In this document: positions 23,201 to 36,200 of the stretch, piece by piece
How positions within the stretch are numbered: position 1 is the first letter of the stretch
Layout: each line of letters opens with the position of its first letter
Assembly: GCF_021917145.1 (NCBI RefSeq)
Contig: NC_061067.1
Coordinates: forward strand, 5,269,374-5,333,373
Length of the DNA: 64,000 bases
Source of the DNA: Hypomesus transpacificus
Taxonomy: Eukaryota > Chordata > Actinopteri > Osmeriformes > Osmeridae
Direction: 5' to 3'
The notes under the pieces: model-generated
The model's database searches: none
The model's input: the letters and a program-made list of their open reading frames with translations, nothing else
What the model was told of the DNA's origin: nothing
Made by a program: the position numbers and the translations under genes

Positions 23201-24255
23201 TCCTAAAATAAAATCTGGCTCTCGACATGCGTTGCTCAGCAGTCCTGTGCCAGTCTCTACCCTCACTGTGTGCGCTGGCTGGTTGTGCAGGTTGAGGAGA
23301 TCAGGGAGATGGTGGACAATGACTTGGGCTTCCAGCAGGTGGAGACCAAGTGTCTGTCCAAGACCAAAACCTTCCTTTTCATCTCCAACGACAAGAAAGT
23401 GGCAGGATGCCTTATCGCCGAGCACATTCAAGAGGTAAGTGGTCTGGGATTGTTTGTGAGAATTAATCATTTTAAACGAGGATTCTTAATTTTGAAATCG
23501 AATCTAGACAGAATTTACAAATGTTTGCATATAATAATTGTGTGTGTCTGTGTGTCTCCAGGGTTACAGGGTGATCGAGGAGCCCAGTCCGGAGGGTTCC
23601 GAGGGGGAAAAGGTGATGTTTGAGCGCCAGAGAGCATGGTGCTGCTCCACCACTGCCGAGCCAGCCCTCTGCGGGATCAGCCGCATCTGGGTCTTCAGCA
23701 TGATGAGACGCCAGGGCATCGCATCGCGCATGATCGAGTGTCTCAGGTCCAGCACCTCTCGCAATCCCTCTCCCTGTGTAGACACTTTCTCAGTCGAACC
23801 CTGCTGGAGTTGATTGATGAAAAACTACACATTTCAGTTTGGAAAGACAGCTCTGACAAAGCTTGAAACACAAAATAGTCTCTTACACTATCAAGATGTA
23901 GTCATAGCACGTGAAACCTGAATCTACAAATGAATGATAAGAAGTATGCATGTGACACACGTTGTAAACACTGATATTCTTGCTCCTTTCATGATGAGGG
24001 ATACATTCACTTATTAACGAACACACACACATCTTGTCTTCACAAAATATCTCAACATGTTTTTTCTGTTCTTTCATCTCACGCAGGAACAACTTTATCT
24101 ACGGCTCGTACTTGAGCAAAGATGAGATTGCTTTCTCTGACCCTACCCCTGACGGCAAGCTCTTCGCAACGCACTACTGCGGCACCTCTCAGTTCCTGGT
24201 GTATAACTTTGTCAGTGGGACACGTTCAACCAAACCAAGCCCTGATGTGGTGTGA
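17220..24255 (+). CDS. esco1: ESCO1, cohesin SMC3 lysine acetyltransferase
   Basis: Nine coding exons give 1744 aa: 17220-21350, 21472-21559, 21709-21895, 21989-22097, 22245-22376, 23038-23127, 23291-23434, 23562-23746, 24087-24255. All junctions keep the frame. ESCO1 acetylates SMC3 to stabilise cohesin on chromatin, independently of replication. The C-terminus is diagnostic: a C2H2-type finger (Cys1517, Cys1520, His1535, His1539), then the acetyltransferase fold with [20 protein letters not shown] as the acetyl-CoA-binding segment, [17 protein letters not shown] and the final [11 protein letters not shown]. Basic/helical blocks near residues 1029-1080 ([17 protein letters not shown]) and 1166-1215 ([17 protein letters not shown]) are probably the cohesin/PDS5- and chromatin-binding parts. 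Human ESCO1 is about 840 aa. The excess comes from residues about 250-880, a degenerate, acidic repeat region (PEQVNQ..SEGTQE..SDAV), and from a Thr-rich tract in exon 4. The Met is the first after the acceptor and opens a basic motif (MPAPKRK). ESCO1 rather than ESCO2 is inferred from the long N-terminus. Confidence 0.93.
17960..19810 (+). repeat. Degenerate coding repeats in esco1 exon 2
   Basis: The frame encodes roughly thirty diverged copies of a unit of about 20 residues, built on P-E-Q-V, N-Q-(S/I)-E-G-T-(Q/E)-E and S-D-A-V-P. The freshest duplications are visible in the DNA. The segment starting AAAGATGTGAATC at 19263 recurs at 19431 (168 bp, 56 codons). The segment starting GCTCAGGAGCTGACTTCAGA at 19224 recurs at 19368 (144 bp). 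Offsets are multiples of three, consistent with in-frame expansion by unequal exchange or slippage. The region is acidic, poor in hydrophobic residues and predicted disordered. Confidence 0.85.
21770..21872 (+). repeat. (ACA)n coding microsatellite in esco1 exon 4
   Basis: Imperfect CAA/ACA triplets encode a threonine-rich run with interspersed Gln and Ala. In the frame set by the flanking splice sites the run is poly-Thr, not poly-Gln. It lies just upstream of the zinc finger, and any length variation would be in frame. Confidence 0.8.
22470..22955 (+). repeat. Minisatellite, about 20 bp unit, in esco1 intron 6
   Basis: More than twenty tandem copies of a unit resembling CTCTAACACACAGTCCATCT, with 18-bp variants lacking one CA and occasional substitutions. 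It fills most of the intron between the exon ending at 22376 and the one starting at 23038. The unit resembles a pyrimidine-tract/AG splice acceptor (TCTCTAACACACAG), so the intron holds many near-acceptor sequences. Confidence 0.95.
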
Positions 24256-25640
24256 TGGATCATGTGGCAGGACTGATGTTAACCCAGCCAAGTTGGACTT
24301 TCCCACATGGACCAGTATCTGGATCTGTTCATTGGCTGTGTCACTGTTCTCTCTCTGTGACTCTTACACTGAGTGGATCATTCATCAGGAGGCGAAAACC
24401 TACTGTAATGACATTTGGGGGGGATCTTGGTTTTTAATCTCAGGTTGAAAACAACCAGATGTTGTTTGAATTGATTAATTCTCCCTTTAATCCCTGCATA
24501 GTATTTTGAAACAAATAATATTTTCTTTATGTGTTTTTCAAGTACAGAAACTGCTTTTATTGGGAGTATTATAGAGTTTACATGCATGAAACTTGACAGC
24601 AATAGAGTTCAATGATTATGTCATGATTCAACCTGTTGTTTTGATCCATAAGCACAGGTTAATATTAGAGGTACACTAAATTTTATTTCACACTTATCCT
24701 ATGATCTGTGATGGTCAGGCCATAAAATACATTTCATGTAGCTTTTACAAAAGGTTGAAGTTCACAGGTGTTTAAAATCTTTGTACTCTGAGGTGTTGCA
24801 GTTCATCTCTGTGAATGTGATTTAATCACTGCAAAGGTTCAGAATATGAAATTTAATGTCACTACTTCTCAAAATAATGTATTCAATTTTACCTAGCTGT
24901 GTTCACTGGTGGTTCTTCTAAATTATGCTGCCATGTATCATGATAATATGTCTTAGAGTAACATATCCATTATTAAAATGGTGATCAACCGCTTTTCATT
25001 GTGAGGGACATGCTCCATTGACAAGATCATTCAAACTCTAAATGGGGCATTTTCCCCTTGAAGTTGCTGTAGAGATCTTACTGAAAGTTCTCACACCAAA
25101 TTGCCTCAGAAGAAGTTACAGTGTAGCCTATTACTGTATTATGTTCATGTTCCTTACTGTGCACAATAAGAATTGACGATTTGAATGAGGATATGTAAAC
25201 GTACTTCAATCAGAAACAATGCTCACATCGACAAAACAACAAACCTTTGTTTACTCGATTTATACTCACTTTTTTTATTTGAGATCTATATAGAATCTAT
25301 ATATGAACATCCAATTTTTTTTTCCATAAATAAAAGGTTGAATACATTCTTACTGCATCAAAAGATGCCAAGAATGAAAAGGCTATAATTAATTGGTATT
25401 TGAAAAATCGAGAATGCCATCAGAAGGTCAAGTTTGTGTCCATAGTTCAGGCAGATAGTCTGTCAGGTGGAGATGAACGTTCTTCTAGTTTCTACGTGGA
25501 TTCATCCATTTATGTTGTTCTATCCTCTCAGTTGAAAATGTTTTTGCTCTTAGAAATACCATGTGTGTCACATGTAAGAAAATTTGATTTATACAAAGCT
25601 GTCATGTAAATAGCTATTTAAAAATAAACTGGAAAATGTT
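24256..25640 (+). other. esco1 3' UTR
   Basis: AT-rich non-coding sequence after the esco1 stop. AATAAA hexamers at 25329-25334 and 25624-25629 are plausible polyadenylation signals, giving a 3' UTR of about 1.1-1.4 kb. No frame resembles a protein. Confidence 0.55.
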
Positions 25641-26320
25641 ACTATTTTTTATTTCCTTAGTAGCTTTTTCAGTTTCTTGAAAAAAGCAAGGTGGAAACAT
25701 GGATACATACTTGCTTTAAGAATACGTTTACCTCATGGCCTACTGTGGAATGGGTTGACTGTGTCAGCTGATTCCATCTAGTGTTCACAGGTTCATAGTG
25801 CAGAGACCAAAGCACTAATATACTGTATTACAGAGACCTTAGTCTGATGTCCTTGTTGTGGTGATGATGGTGTCTTGCTGTGTTCTAGCCTCACAGTAAC
25901 GGGAGTCATGCATGTTGTACTAACTTGGATTCCACTTTAAATTAATCAGCTCTTCTCACAGTGAAGTGACTTGATTTACTAAGAATCATCATCATCCTCA
26001 CTTGCAGTCTCAGGAATGAACCAGACCAGCACCCACCTTGATTCCTGGCCCAGGTCTACATGGGAATACCTACAGTGGGGCCTTCATGTTATTTGTCTTT
26101 GTAGAGGGAGACGTAAACACTCTCCCCTGTCTGTACATTCCACAGCTCTCCTGTCACAACACAGGACTGCTGGACAGTTACTTCAGAGAAACAAAAGGCC
26201 CTTAGAACAACATGGATACTTCCTCACATGCAGTAGGGAAGGGAAAGGGGGGGGGATCTATGTTGCTCCTCAAGAGCTCCAGGGCTGATGACTCCAAACA
26301 CAGACACATTTGACAGACAC
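25641..26320. other. Spacer between convergent esco1 and rp1
   Basis: About 0.7 kb separates the last esco1 poly(A) signal from the rp1 poly(A) signal, which reads from the other strand. No gene or repeat family was seen. A short G run lies near 26240-26255. Confidence 0.5.
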
Positions 26321-26323
26321 ATT

Positions 26324-27286
26324 TTTATTGTCACCTCTCAAGAAACAAGATATAAACAGATAACACTTCACAGCTGCCAAGTTTAGAAAGGTGTATCTAC
26401 ACATAACATGAAAGGTATGTTATTGCTGGTCTAGTTGCTGCTTAAATGTTTGAAATATATATCTAGAAATTCATTACACTTAAGGGCATAAAGCTGCACA
26501 TGACAACAAAGAATCAAATACAATACTAACATCTCTACTGTGTTTATGAAGCTATTGATGTTATTAGCGTACTGTATGTATAAGATAACGTAAGTCCAAT
26601 TACTTTGTGCTGAATAGGATGAAAATAGCATTGCTGACCTCACTGAACCTAACACAAGCCCGATCCTAACAGAGGCACGCTAACCGAGTGAAGGGGATTG
26701 GTCCTCACTGCTATGTGACATCTGTGTGGACCTTATCTGCTCTAAGCGTTTTAACAAGATTACAGTAATACTCAGGATGCTCTTTCTCTGAACAACACAC
26801 CTACAGTACAAAGAGCTGCCTTCGAGATTGGAAAACACACTGGGTTTTAGGTTCAGTAACAGAAATATTCAACACAACAACTTAATTTTTTCAGCTAATT
26901 TAAATCTCAGAATCTTCAGTCAATAAAGTCAATTATTTATCAACTATTTACACAATATAAAAATAATGCTTAAAGTTTAACTCAAAGTTGTATGTCAAGT
27001 TATATCCATTAGAGATGTTTTTACAAATTGTACTAAGTGATGCCTTTTCTATTTTTTCTAAATATATCAGTTTACATATTAATTCATATATTTTGACAAA
27101 ATGGAATGACAAAATGCTACACAGTGTCAAAGCTATATGGCAACATTGAAGTTCAGGCACCAAGTGTCAAAATGATAATCTCATTTTATGAGAATAGTGT
27201 AAAATCCTTCAAATTCTTCAGGCATTCAATACTGTAAGATTGTTAGTTCCCCTCTGGCAGGAAGCCTATGTTAACTGTACAGCATG
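26324..27286 (-). other. rp1 3' UTR
   Basis: Minus-strand sequence downstream of the rp1 stop (27287-27289). TTTATT at plus-strand 26324-26329 is AATAAA on the minus strand, giving a 3' UTR of about 0.95 kb. It is AT-rich, with no coding frame. Confidence 0.55.
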
Positions 27287-30200
27287 TCACAGCACTGGGC
27301 AGTGCTGGCCACAGAAGACATAAAGAATCTCCAGTGCATCTGGCTCCTGAGGTCTCCGATTGACAACAGTCTGACCTTTGAGACCTGTCTGACCTTTCCC
27401 AGGCTGTACCACCACAACCACCTGACCCTTCATGGGGCCATCTTCCAGCGGGTGAACTTTATTATCTTTCGTTATCTTGAAGTCAGTAGGGGTGAAAGCA
27501 GGCAATTTTCCATTCTTCTCCACCCACGTTTTGGATTCACCTTCTTCAGACTTGTCTAGCTTCTCCGTCATGAGGTCGCCCTCGGCGCCACTCCTGCCCG
27601 CTGTCCTCATTTCATCCTGGTAGAGGTCTGTGTCACTCCCATGGGGCAGAGTGAAATAGGTGCACCTTGGCACCTTTGGCTTCATTTTGTCCTCCAGTTC
27701 AGAAGACAGGTCTTTATTCTGGGTGCTCATGCTGAAGTGAGAATAGGGGATTTCTTCCTTTGTATCGTCACACTCATTCTCTGTTTTGGTGCACAATTCA
27801 GTGGCCTTGTGTATTGCAATTGGTTCTGAGATGGACTTTCTGATCGGGGCATTTTCGTTAATCAGCCATCTGCCTTTGTCTATTAGGACGCTGTCTCCGG
27901 GCCCAACTTGCGCATTGAAGGCAATACATCGTGTTGGTTCACTGTAGGACTCGAACGGACTGGTGGCGTTGAAGTATGATAAATCAGACAGCACTTTGCT
28001 CTGAGCCATATGGAAAGGGGACAGGATACTTTTGATGGCCCTGTCTCTTAGCCTCTGTTTTGATGGGGATGGTGGTCTTTCCTCATTGCTGTCCTTGACC
28101 TCGTCGTCTCTCTTTCCATATAGCCTTTCGATGGTTCTTCTGACAATTCCCTTGGCAATGGATTTGATCACAGATTCATCTTCACCACTGGACACTTCAG
28201 GTGAGACATGTGATCTGTGACCCCCACTGTCTGAAGTCTCAGGTCTAGAGTCAGACAGATCTGAGGTGAGGGGGCTAGGAAGCTGTCTATGGCCGTATTG
28301 AATATCAGCAACACTTTTAGCCATAAACATCTCTTTTATAGACTGAACTTTGTTTCTCTCAGTCTCTCTGGTCAAATAGCCACTGGAATCATAACTGAAG
28401 GCTAAAGAGGATGGAGGAGCTGAGTGTGTGGACAAGGCCGAATTAGTTATGCGCATTTCAGAGCTTTCCTTCATGAAGACATCAATCTGGCCTTGCTCAT
28501 TGGACAGTTGGGACACGTTTGTTAAATCGTCAGCCTCATATCCAATAGGAGTTTCTATTTGGGCTAATCGTCTTATGCCAGGTGTCTCCACAATCACAGT
28601 TTTCCTTTGGTCTGAACCAGATACTTTCTTTTCCAGGATCCCCACTCGTTCTGCAACAGATGGCACTGGCTTTACAACAGAATGACAAGTGTTTTTTTCT
28701 TTGGTCATTTCATAAGAAATTGTTGTTGTGTTCTCTTTGTTTGATGTGCAACACATTTTTCCTTCAGTCATTTGGTCATTTATATCCTCTTCAGAAGGTT
28801 CTTCCTCTATATAGCTGTCCTGATACTCTGCATTGCTGTCTTCTATGTACTGCTCTACAGTGACATGTTCTTCTTCCGAGCTAGACTGTTCTTCCACAGA
28901 GGTGGAATGCCTCTCTTCTAAGCTACATAGTTTGTTCTCAAAATTCACAATTTCTGCAGAATCTTGTTCTTCACAGCTGATGTGCTCATTTCCACTGTCT
29001 GTTTGACATGTGTCAAAGCTGTAATGCTCTTCTATAGGGCTGGAAATTTTTCTTAAACGGTTTGTATCCTCTATGATTATAATTCTCGGCTCCTCAACAA
29101 AGCTTGACGGCTTTTCTCTCACAGTACTGTGACTTTCATTTTCAATGTTCTGCTCCTCATAGGTTTGCACATCAGCATAACCCAAATCATCTGCTTGGTA
29201 TCCCTCCACATCTAAGTTATCCTTCACAACCTCAAGGGTAGGTACCCTCTCCTTACTATATTTAATCTCCTGAACTTGTTTTTTATTGCTGAGCTGATCC
29301 TTGTGAACTTCCTGCTCCTTTTCTGAGCTTGCTTTCTCCTCAAAGCTAAAATCTCTCTCCTCAGTGATAACATTTAGGTCCTCATATTTCACCTCAGTTT
29401 CCTCCTCCTCTTCATCCTCAGAGCTACAGAGGCTTTCCTCACTGCTTATCCTCTGCTTTAAACATCTAGCAGGGCTTTGTCTGTTTTCTTCATCCTCCGA
29501 AGAGTTTAATTGTATTTTTTCAAGGGTCGGAGGACTTTTGTTGCTACTGCTAACCTGCAGCTCATTATATTTAACCACAGGCTCCTCTTCCTCAAAACTA
29601 GCCTGCTCCTCCACAGAACGTTCTTCACTACTTTCACTAAACTTCTGCTCTGGACAGTTATTGAAACCAAGTGGATTCTCCTGTTCTTCATCGGATGTGG
29701 AATGTTTCTCTGCAGTGGTGGAAGGTTTCTCCTCATTGCTAACCTGCATCATTTTGCTACTCTCAACCTCTGGTAACTCTTCCTCAGATCTCAACTGGTA
29801 TTCCTCTGGGCTAGACAAGCTATCCTGACTGCTTCTGTTCAACTCTGTAAAGTTATTGTCTGGATCAATACAGCTGGGGTAATCCTCTGTGTTCACTTTT
29901 TTATCGTCTTCTAAGTTTTCCCTGTCTATCTTCTCCTTATGACTTGATGGCAAGTTGAGACTTTTTTCTTCATGTTCCAAAGGGTCAGCAAGACAGTTAG
30001 TCTGCTCTTCTCCTGATAATGGATGTTCAGAACAGTTATCTTTGGATGACCGTCTGTCAGAAAGATAGATTTTGTCTTCTTTTAAGATTTGATTGCATGG
30101 GTACATTTGCTTTTGTCTATGGCTTAAACAGTCTGTGTTTGGAGATACCCTCATGTCAATCACCTCTTTGGCATGCTGAATATTCATGAATTGCTTTATG

Positions 30201-33200
30201 ATGGATTTTACATCCACGTTAGGTTCTTTATTACAAATGCCTTTGTCAACATTGACGATTTGTTCCTGAAGGATTGAGGTTGAATGGCCATTTATTTCAC
30301 CGTCTTTTATAACTTCCATAGATTTTTCTCTTTCATCACTCTCCATTTCTACAATCACAGGAAGAGCTGCCAACTCTTCCTTTAGTTCTTCAGGCATATC
30401 AAACTCATTAATTAGCTCATTGATAATGTTCTCGTCATTGCAAAGCTCCTCCTTCTGGCATGGCACAATTAAGACATTGTGCTCTGAACTATTGGGTGTT
30501 GAGCTACGACTTTTGATTTTGTCACTGAGTTCCTGAAACCCCCTCCAACTTTGTAACAGTTGTATGGAGGCCGACCTCTGCAATTCTGTCAAGCTAGCTT
30601 GCAACTTGTCAGCATCCTCCATACTAGCGATTTCTCTCAGAGTCTCAATCATTTTCAAAGCCTCAGCACAGCTTACACTGTTAGCATTTAATTCATGCAT
30701 GTTAAAGTTAGCAATACCTTCCTTTAGTGTCATAACAGATAAAAATGCCAGGAGAGCTTTAGAGGAAGACCCGAATGTAGAGGCCACATGGGAAGAGAAG
30801 TCTGGTAAACTGTTAGATTTCTCCAGGCAGGACCGACGTTTGTTCTGTGTCAACTGTCTAATTGACTGAATGGAGTAGCAGAGTTTCTCAAGCACAGGCT
30901 TTGTGTCAGGCTGGCCAGCCAGTATAAATGACTGTGGTGTAATGTGTACTATTGTTGAGGGCTTAACTTCTGTTACTGTCATAGTATCTCCTACTCGGGT
31001 CTTGCTTACTTTATCTTCCTTATTCATCCTTTGTTTAGGATTTCGTAATGTGGGACTAGGAAGTGGCGATGTATTTTCCAAAGATGCACTGGTAGACTTT
31101 GGCATCAATTTAGTTGAAATCCCAGTTTGGAGTTTTCTTCTTAGTGAGGGTGTCTTTTGATCAGCTGTGTTGTCCAATGAGTGATTTTGAGTCAATGATT
31201 TCTTCTTCAATTTCACTTTTGTAGGTGGTGAGACAATTTCCAAAGACTGAGAATAGGGTGAAAGTCTCTTTGGCAAAAGATTTTTGCGTGGTGCTGGTAT
31301 CTTGTTGGTTCCAGGATTTGTGGGTAATTGGGTAGTTTTATCAAGTGAGGGATTGTTAGGTAACCCTGCAGTTTCCAATGGTTGATTTCTTTGTAGTGGT
31401 GATTTTTCCAATGTTGGACTGTTACTAACTTGAGTCTTTACTGTCATAGGATCACTCTGTAATTCGGATTTCTCTAAAGAAGCCTTTCTAGCTGACAGTG
31501 TTCTTTCCAGTGAGAGATTACTGACTAATCGTGTCTTTTTCACTGAAGGTTTTGGAAAAAATGGGGGATCTGTCTGAGTGGTGACCAATGGTGGTTTGAC
31601 TAATTTCTCTTCTAATGGGCTGTCAGTTGGTGATGGAGCCTCATCCGATGATGGACTAATTGACAGTCTACCCTCTGACACCAGACTGCTAGGCGGTGAA
31701 GACAGGATATATGAGGGACTACTAGCTAATGAGGAAATATCTAAGATGATATGGGACTGTGGTGTCTTTTCCACTGAGGTATCAGTAGGGATACATTTTC
31801 TTTCAGATGAGAGACAGGACTGTGGAGTATTTGCTACTGCTGTTTCAACCGGAGTTGATGATTCTTTTTCGGATGTGTCACTGGTTAATGCTGATTTCTC
31901 CACAGAAGCTTTTCTCTGAAACATTTTCCTTTCCAGTGAGAGATTACTGACCAATCGAGTTTTCTTTACAGAAGAGTTTCTGTATAATGACGTGTCGTTC
32001 AGAATAGGTTGATTGGATATTTTTGTTTTTTCATTAGTTGGTGATGAAGCTTCATCTGACAAATGGTTCATTGATGCTGGCATGTCCTCTGATGCAAGAC
32101 TACTGGGTGATGAAAACATGTAGTACGAGGGACTACTAGCTACTGAAGTCAAATCCAAAACACTGGCAGGAGGTGCAGGTTCTTCCCCAGTGGGCTCAGT
32201 ACATTGTGAAGTCTTCTCCATTGCGAAACTGTTGGAGGGTGTCCTCTTTTGTACTGATATTTTAATAGGAATTCCTGAGTTTTCCGAAGATGGACTGTCT
32301 GAATGCCTCAGGGCAGCATTTTGACCTTGGGCGATTGGGTCATTAGAATGCAAAGTTTGATCACTTATTGATGAAGTCTTTTCACTTAACAGACTTTGTC
32401 CCAATGCTTTGTTTTCTGGTATTAGGTTCTCCTGTATTGTAACATTTGGTGAAGGAATTCTTTCCAAGAATGGGATGTTTGGTGTTTTTTCTTTGTCTGT
32501 GATTACCACTTCACAATTTATTTCTGACACCTCTGAAATACCTCCCTTAAGATCCATCTGTGAATTTTCTTCTGGGTACACAGTTGTCCTAGGTTGAGCT
32601 AACTCCAGCCAGTGTTCAACATATTCATTGACAACAGAGGGGGATGAGTCTAGTTCTGGCAGTGATGCACTCTCAGTTTTTTTGTCAACCTCTGTCTCTT
32701 CAGGCACAGTCATCCGTCTTTTCAGTGTTTCTTTACCTTGGGTCTCTTCAGAGTGTGAAACATTCAACATATTACTCTTGAACAGGACTGTAGTTTCATT
32801 TTCACAACAATTCTGCTGTTTCACAGGTGATGACTCATTTGGGGTTTCATTGTTGAACTGAATCAAGCTCTCAGGCAATTCTGAGTTTGTTGTTTTCATA
32901 CTGCCATTAACAGCTGTTTTTCGTTTCTTTTTTAGCTTGAATAGACTTTTGACTGTTTTTGGCCTAAATCCATAAATTTTCTTTAACGATGCAATGCTAG
33001 AAAAAACTGTTTTTGCTTTTTTGTCAGGAACATCGGCATTACTCTGTTTGCGTCTTTTTTCTGGGGTCATACCCTTACGAGATAGGTTCTTTTTAGCTTT
33101 GGGTTTTGAAGAAAGACGCTGGGCTTTTTTGGCAGCCTTGAAGGATGCGTTTTCTTTGCCCGACACTTTGTTTTTTGAAGGGTTAGAGAGTTGATCCTTT

Positions 33201-36200
33201 AAGACCTTTACTGCTTTGCGTTTTTGAGATGGTAAATTACCTACTTTTCTAGTTTTCAGTTGCTGGGGGGTGAGCTCAGAAGACGTGTCATCGGTCTTCC
33301 ACACATTGAGTGATTCTGAAGCTGTAGAGGGTCTTCCCAGCTCTGTTTCTAAGTCATAACTAGATGAGAAGTGTGCTGTATCTGAGGTGGCTGGTCGCCC
33401 ATAAAGCAGGCCATACATTGAAACACCCTGTACACTAAACTGGCTATTTGCCAGAGAGTTATCTCGACAGGTCTGCTGCTCGTATATGTGGAAAACTGTC
33501 TCAGTGATTTTCCCCCCACTATCATCCATCTGTAAGATCTCAGCATCCCCTGCAGATTTCAAACTGCTTGGATTTCTATTGTAACTGTTGACATCCAAGG
33601 ACCTGACTCTCCTGGGTTTGGGCACTGGCCTTGTGCTGCACTGTCTGACCATGCAGTACTCCTCTGTCACCTTCCCAGTTCCAGTATCCTCTCTATACGA
33701 ATACGAGCCAACCGCTTTCTGCTGGATCTCCTCTGGTTTCACAGTTTTAATACCCTCCAATGAGGCTTGGTGCTGTCTTGATCTCCTGGGTCCTGGTGTT
33801 GGAGCTCTCCTGGGAAAGACCACATCTGCCTGGTGCTCGGATTCCTCCTCCTCATTCCCACCGCTTGTGAGTCCATTTTCTGGTGGCAAATGATCGTCAC
33901 CATCTTTGAAGTTGTGTTTGTTGATGGTGTCAGTGGAGGTTGAGTTTTGTGGTTCTAAGGTGCCGCCCTCAGGGTCAGACTCAGGCAACGAGGCCACACT
34001 GAGCTGGTTGGCCACGCTGGATCTGCTCAGGGTGGTCGTCCAATGGACTGTCTCCTCCTCTTTGATAGTCAGGCGTACCTTCATCTCCACTGTCATACTA
34101 CCATCCTGGTTGACCCGAAAGGACTTTTCAATGTCATCATCTGGGGGCATGCAGTTTTCCATCCCTTCCACCCCATCCTCCAGACAGATGTCTCCCTCCG
34201 TTTCTGCGACAGACTCCAACAGTTGACCAGTTTCCATTTCCCCAGAGTTACTAGGAAAGTCACAGAGACTTCCGGCAACGGAGTTCTGTATCTGATTGAC
34301 AAAGTATCTCTCTGACGATGAGGAGAAGTTCCTTGACTTACTGCCACTGGACATGGTTTTCTTTTTCCCTTTGGAGAGATTGATAGGAGCAGAAGAGTTG
34401 AGAGTGCATGTTGAGAGGCAGACGGGTCACACCAGATCCATGGATTTTTGGAGGATATTCCAAAATTATTTAAAAAAAGAAAGAGAAGAAAAATAAAGTT
34501 AGAAAGGTACTGGAGTGAGGAAACCAGTGCCACAATCTACACAGCTCATACTGCTAATGACTGGCTGGCAATGGATAGAGTATGTAGGTCACCCATGGTA
34601 TTACGGATGATGTTCATGTCTCAGCACCTTCCCTCTTATCGTGTGAGTAGACTGGGAGGGGCAAGCTTATAGTCAGGCAGACAGCTACACTTACTGTATA
34701 TATCAAGCAGGGGCTAGTTATTTATGCATTAAATGTGATGATGATGACTGACTGGGAAAGGAATTGATAGTACTTCGCTTACAAGTTACCAATTGAATTG
34801 TAAATTTTAATTTGAAAAATGTGTTTGTGATGCTTAAAAAAACATAGTTTGACTTACGAATTGCACGTTTCTTTCTTTTGGGTGCCATACGACTGGCAGG
34901 AAGCCATGTTGGAGTAATTGATTTCTGGGTGTTGTAGTTGGCAGATTTGAAGGCCTCCCGGCCTGTAGCCACTACTTTTCCAGAACACAAGATCAAGGCT
35001 GGGAGGCCATCCACCTGTGAGGCAGATTGACAAAGAGATACATTGTTAAAATAAATTAATGATATAAAGTCACTGTTATTAAAGACAACTTTAGAAATGA
35101 AATCTTGTCATCTTTATATTTTAAAATTCATCTGATTCCATACCAATACATTCTAGTTTTAATAGCTTTTTTATGTAATGACCAGCTAAACCTGATTGTT
35201 GGTTGATGTATGACAATCAAACCAACAAACCTCAGGAAAACCATTTCCATGAAGGCCTTATCATATAACAGTCATCAATAGGATAAGACAACTACAAAGA
35301 AGCTTAACATGCAGCCTCTTTTGTCAGTTATTTATGGTTCACCCATTCAGGGTAAGGAAACCAGATGCTAACAGTCATCAGAAATGGCACACTGTCTGAG
35401 GTAACAATTAATGATAACCCAGAACCAAACACATGACAGTCTGGGGTGAGATTCACATGTTGGTTAGTTAAAATAATGCTCAAATATGAAACCACAGACA
35501 ATAGTGTAATCTATCCTGTGTAAACTAAACCTATGAGGCAAGAATGACATCAGCTGCTGTGTTCAAATCAGATGAGTAAAAGCACTCACTCGTCCTCCAT
35601 CAGGTGTGTGTAGTTTAACCACGGGAAACTGCATCAGTTCTGATACGTAATCCAACAGAGACTCAAAGGTGGGTGTTGTCCTCCTCTGAAGCATCACTGT
35701 GTGTTTCACACTGGGATCCCCGTTCCTGAACACTGTCAGCTTCTTGGGGGGCCTCGCAACCCCCGGTTCCTGCTTACGCTTGGCCCGAGCTGGGTACTTC
35801 CTGGCCAGTTGTAGGGCCTGACGCCGGGCACTGATTGGCCTGGCATGGTACCAGGGTGGTGGCTTCTTATTGGCCAATGCCAGATTGATAGGTTTGACTT
35901 TCCGCTGGTCAGAGCAGATGTAGGCCTTCCCATCCTCCAGTTCATCCAAGTTATGCACAGCATGCACCCCTCGTGGGGTTGTGATGTTCCTCACCCCAAA
36001 GGGCAACGGGACCTTTTTGGAGAGGCTGTCCAGAAGTGCATCAAAAGTCTTAAAGGTGCGGCTGTTGATGACCATGCGCAGGCCATTGAACTGAGGGTCC
36101 CCACTCTTGTAGAAGCACACCCTCTTGGAAGCAATGGAGTCGATGATATAAGGCTGGCGGGAGGTGGTCACTGAGTGCCCGCTTCCGGATGACTGGTCCA

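Noticed and set aside
28000..34300. Many plus-strand open frames opposite rp1
   Set aside because: They lie antisense to a continuous conserved coding exon, are rich in Ser/Leu/Phe as expected from reverse-complemented Glu/Ser/Lys codons, and have no independent motifs.
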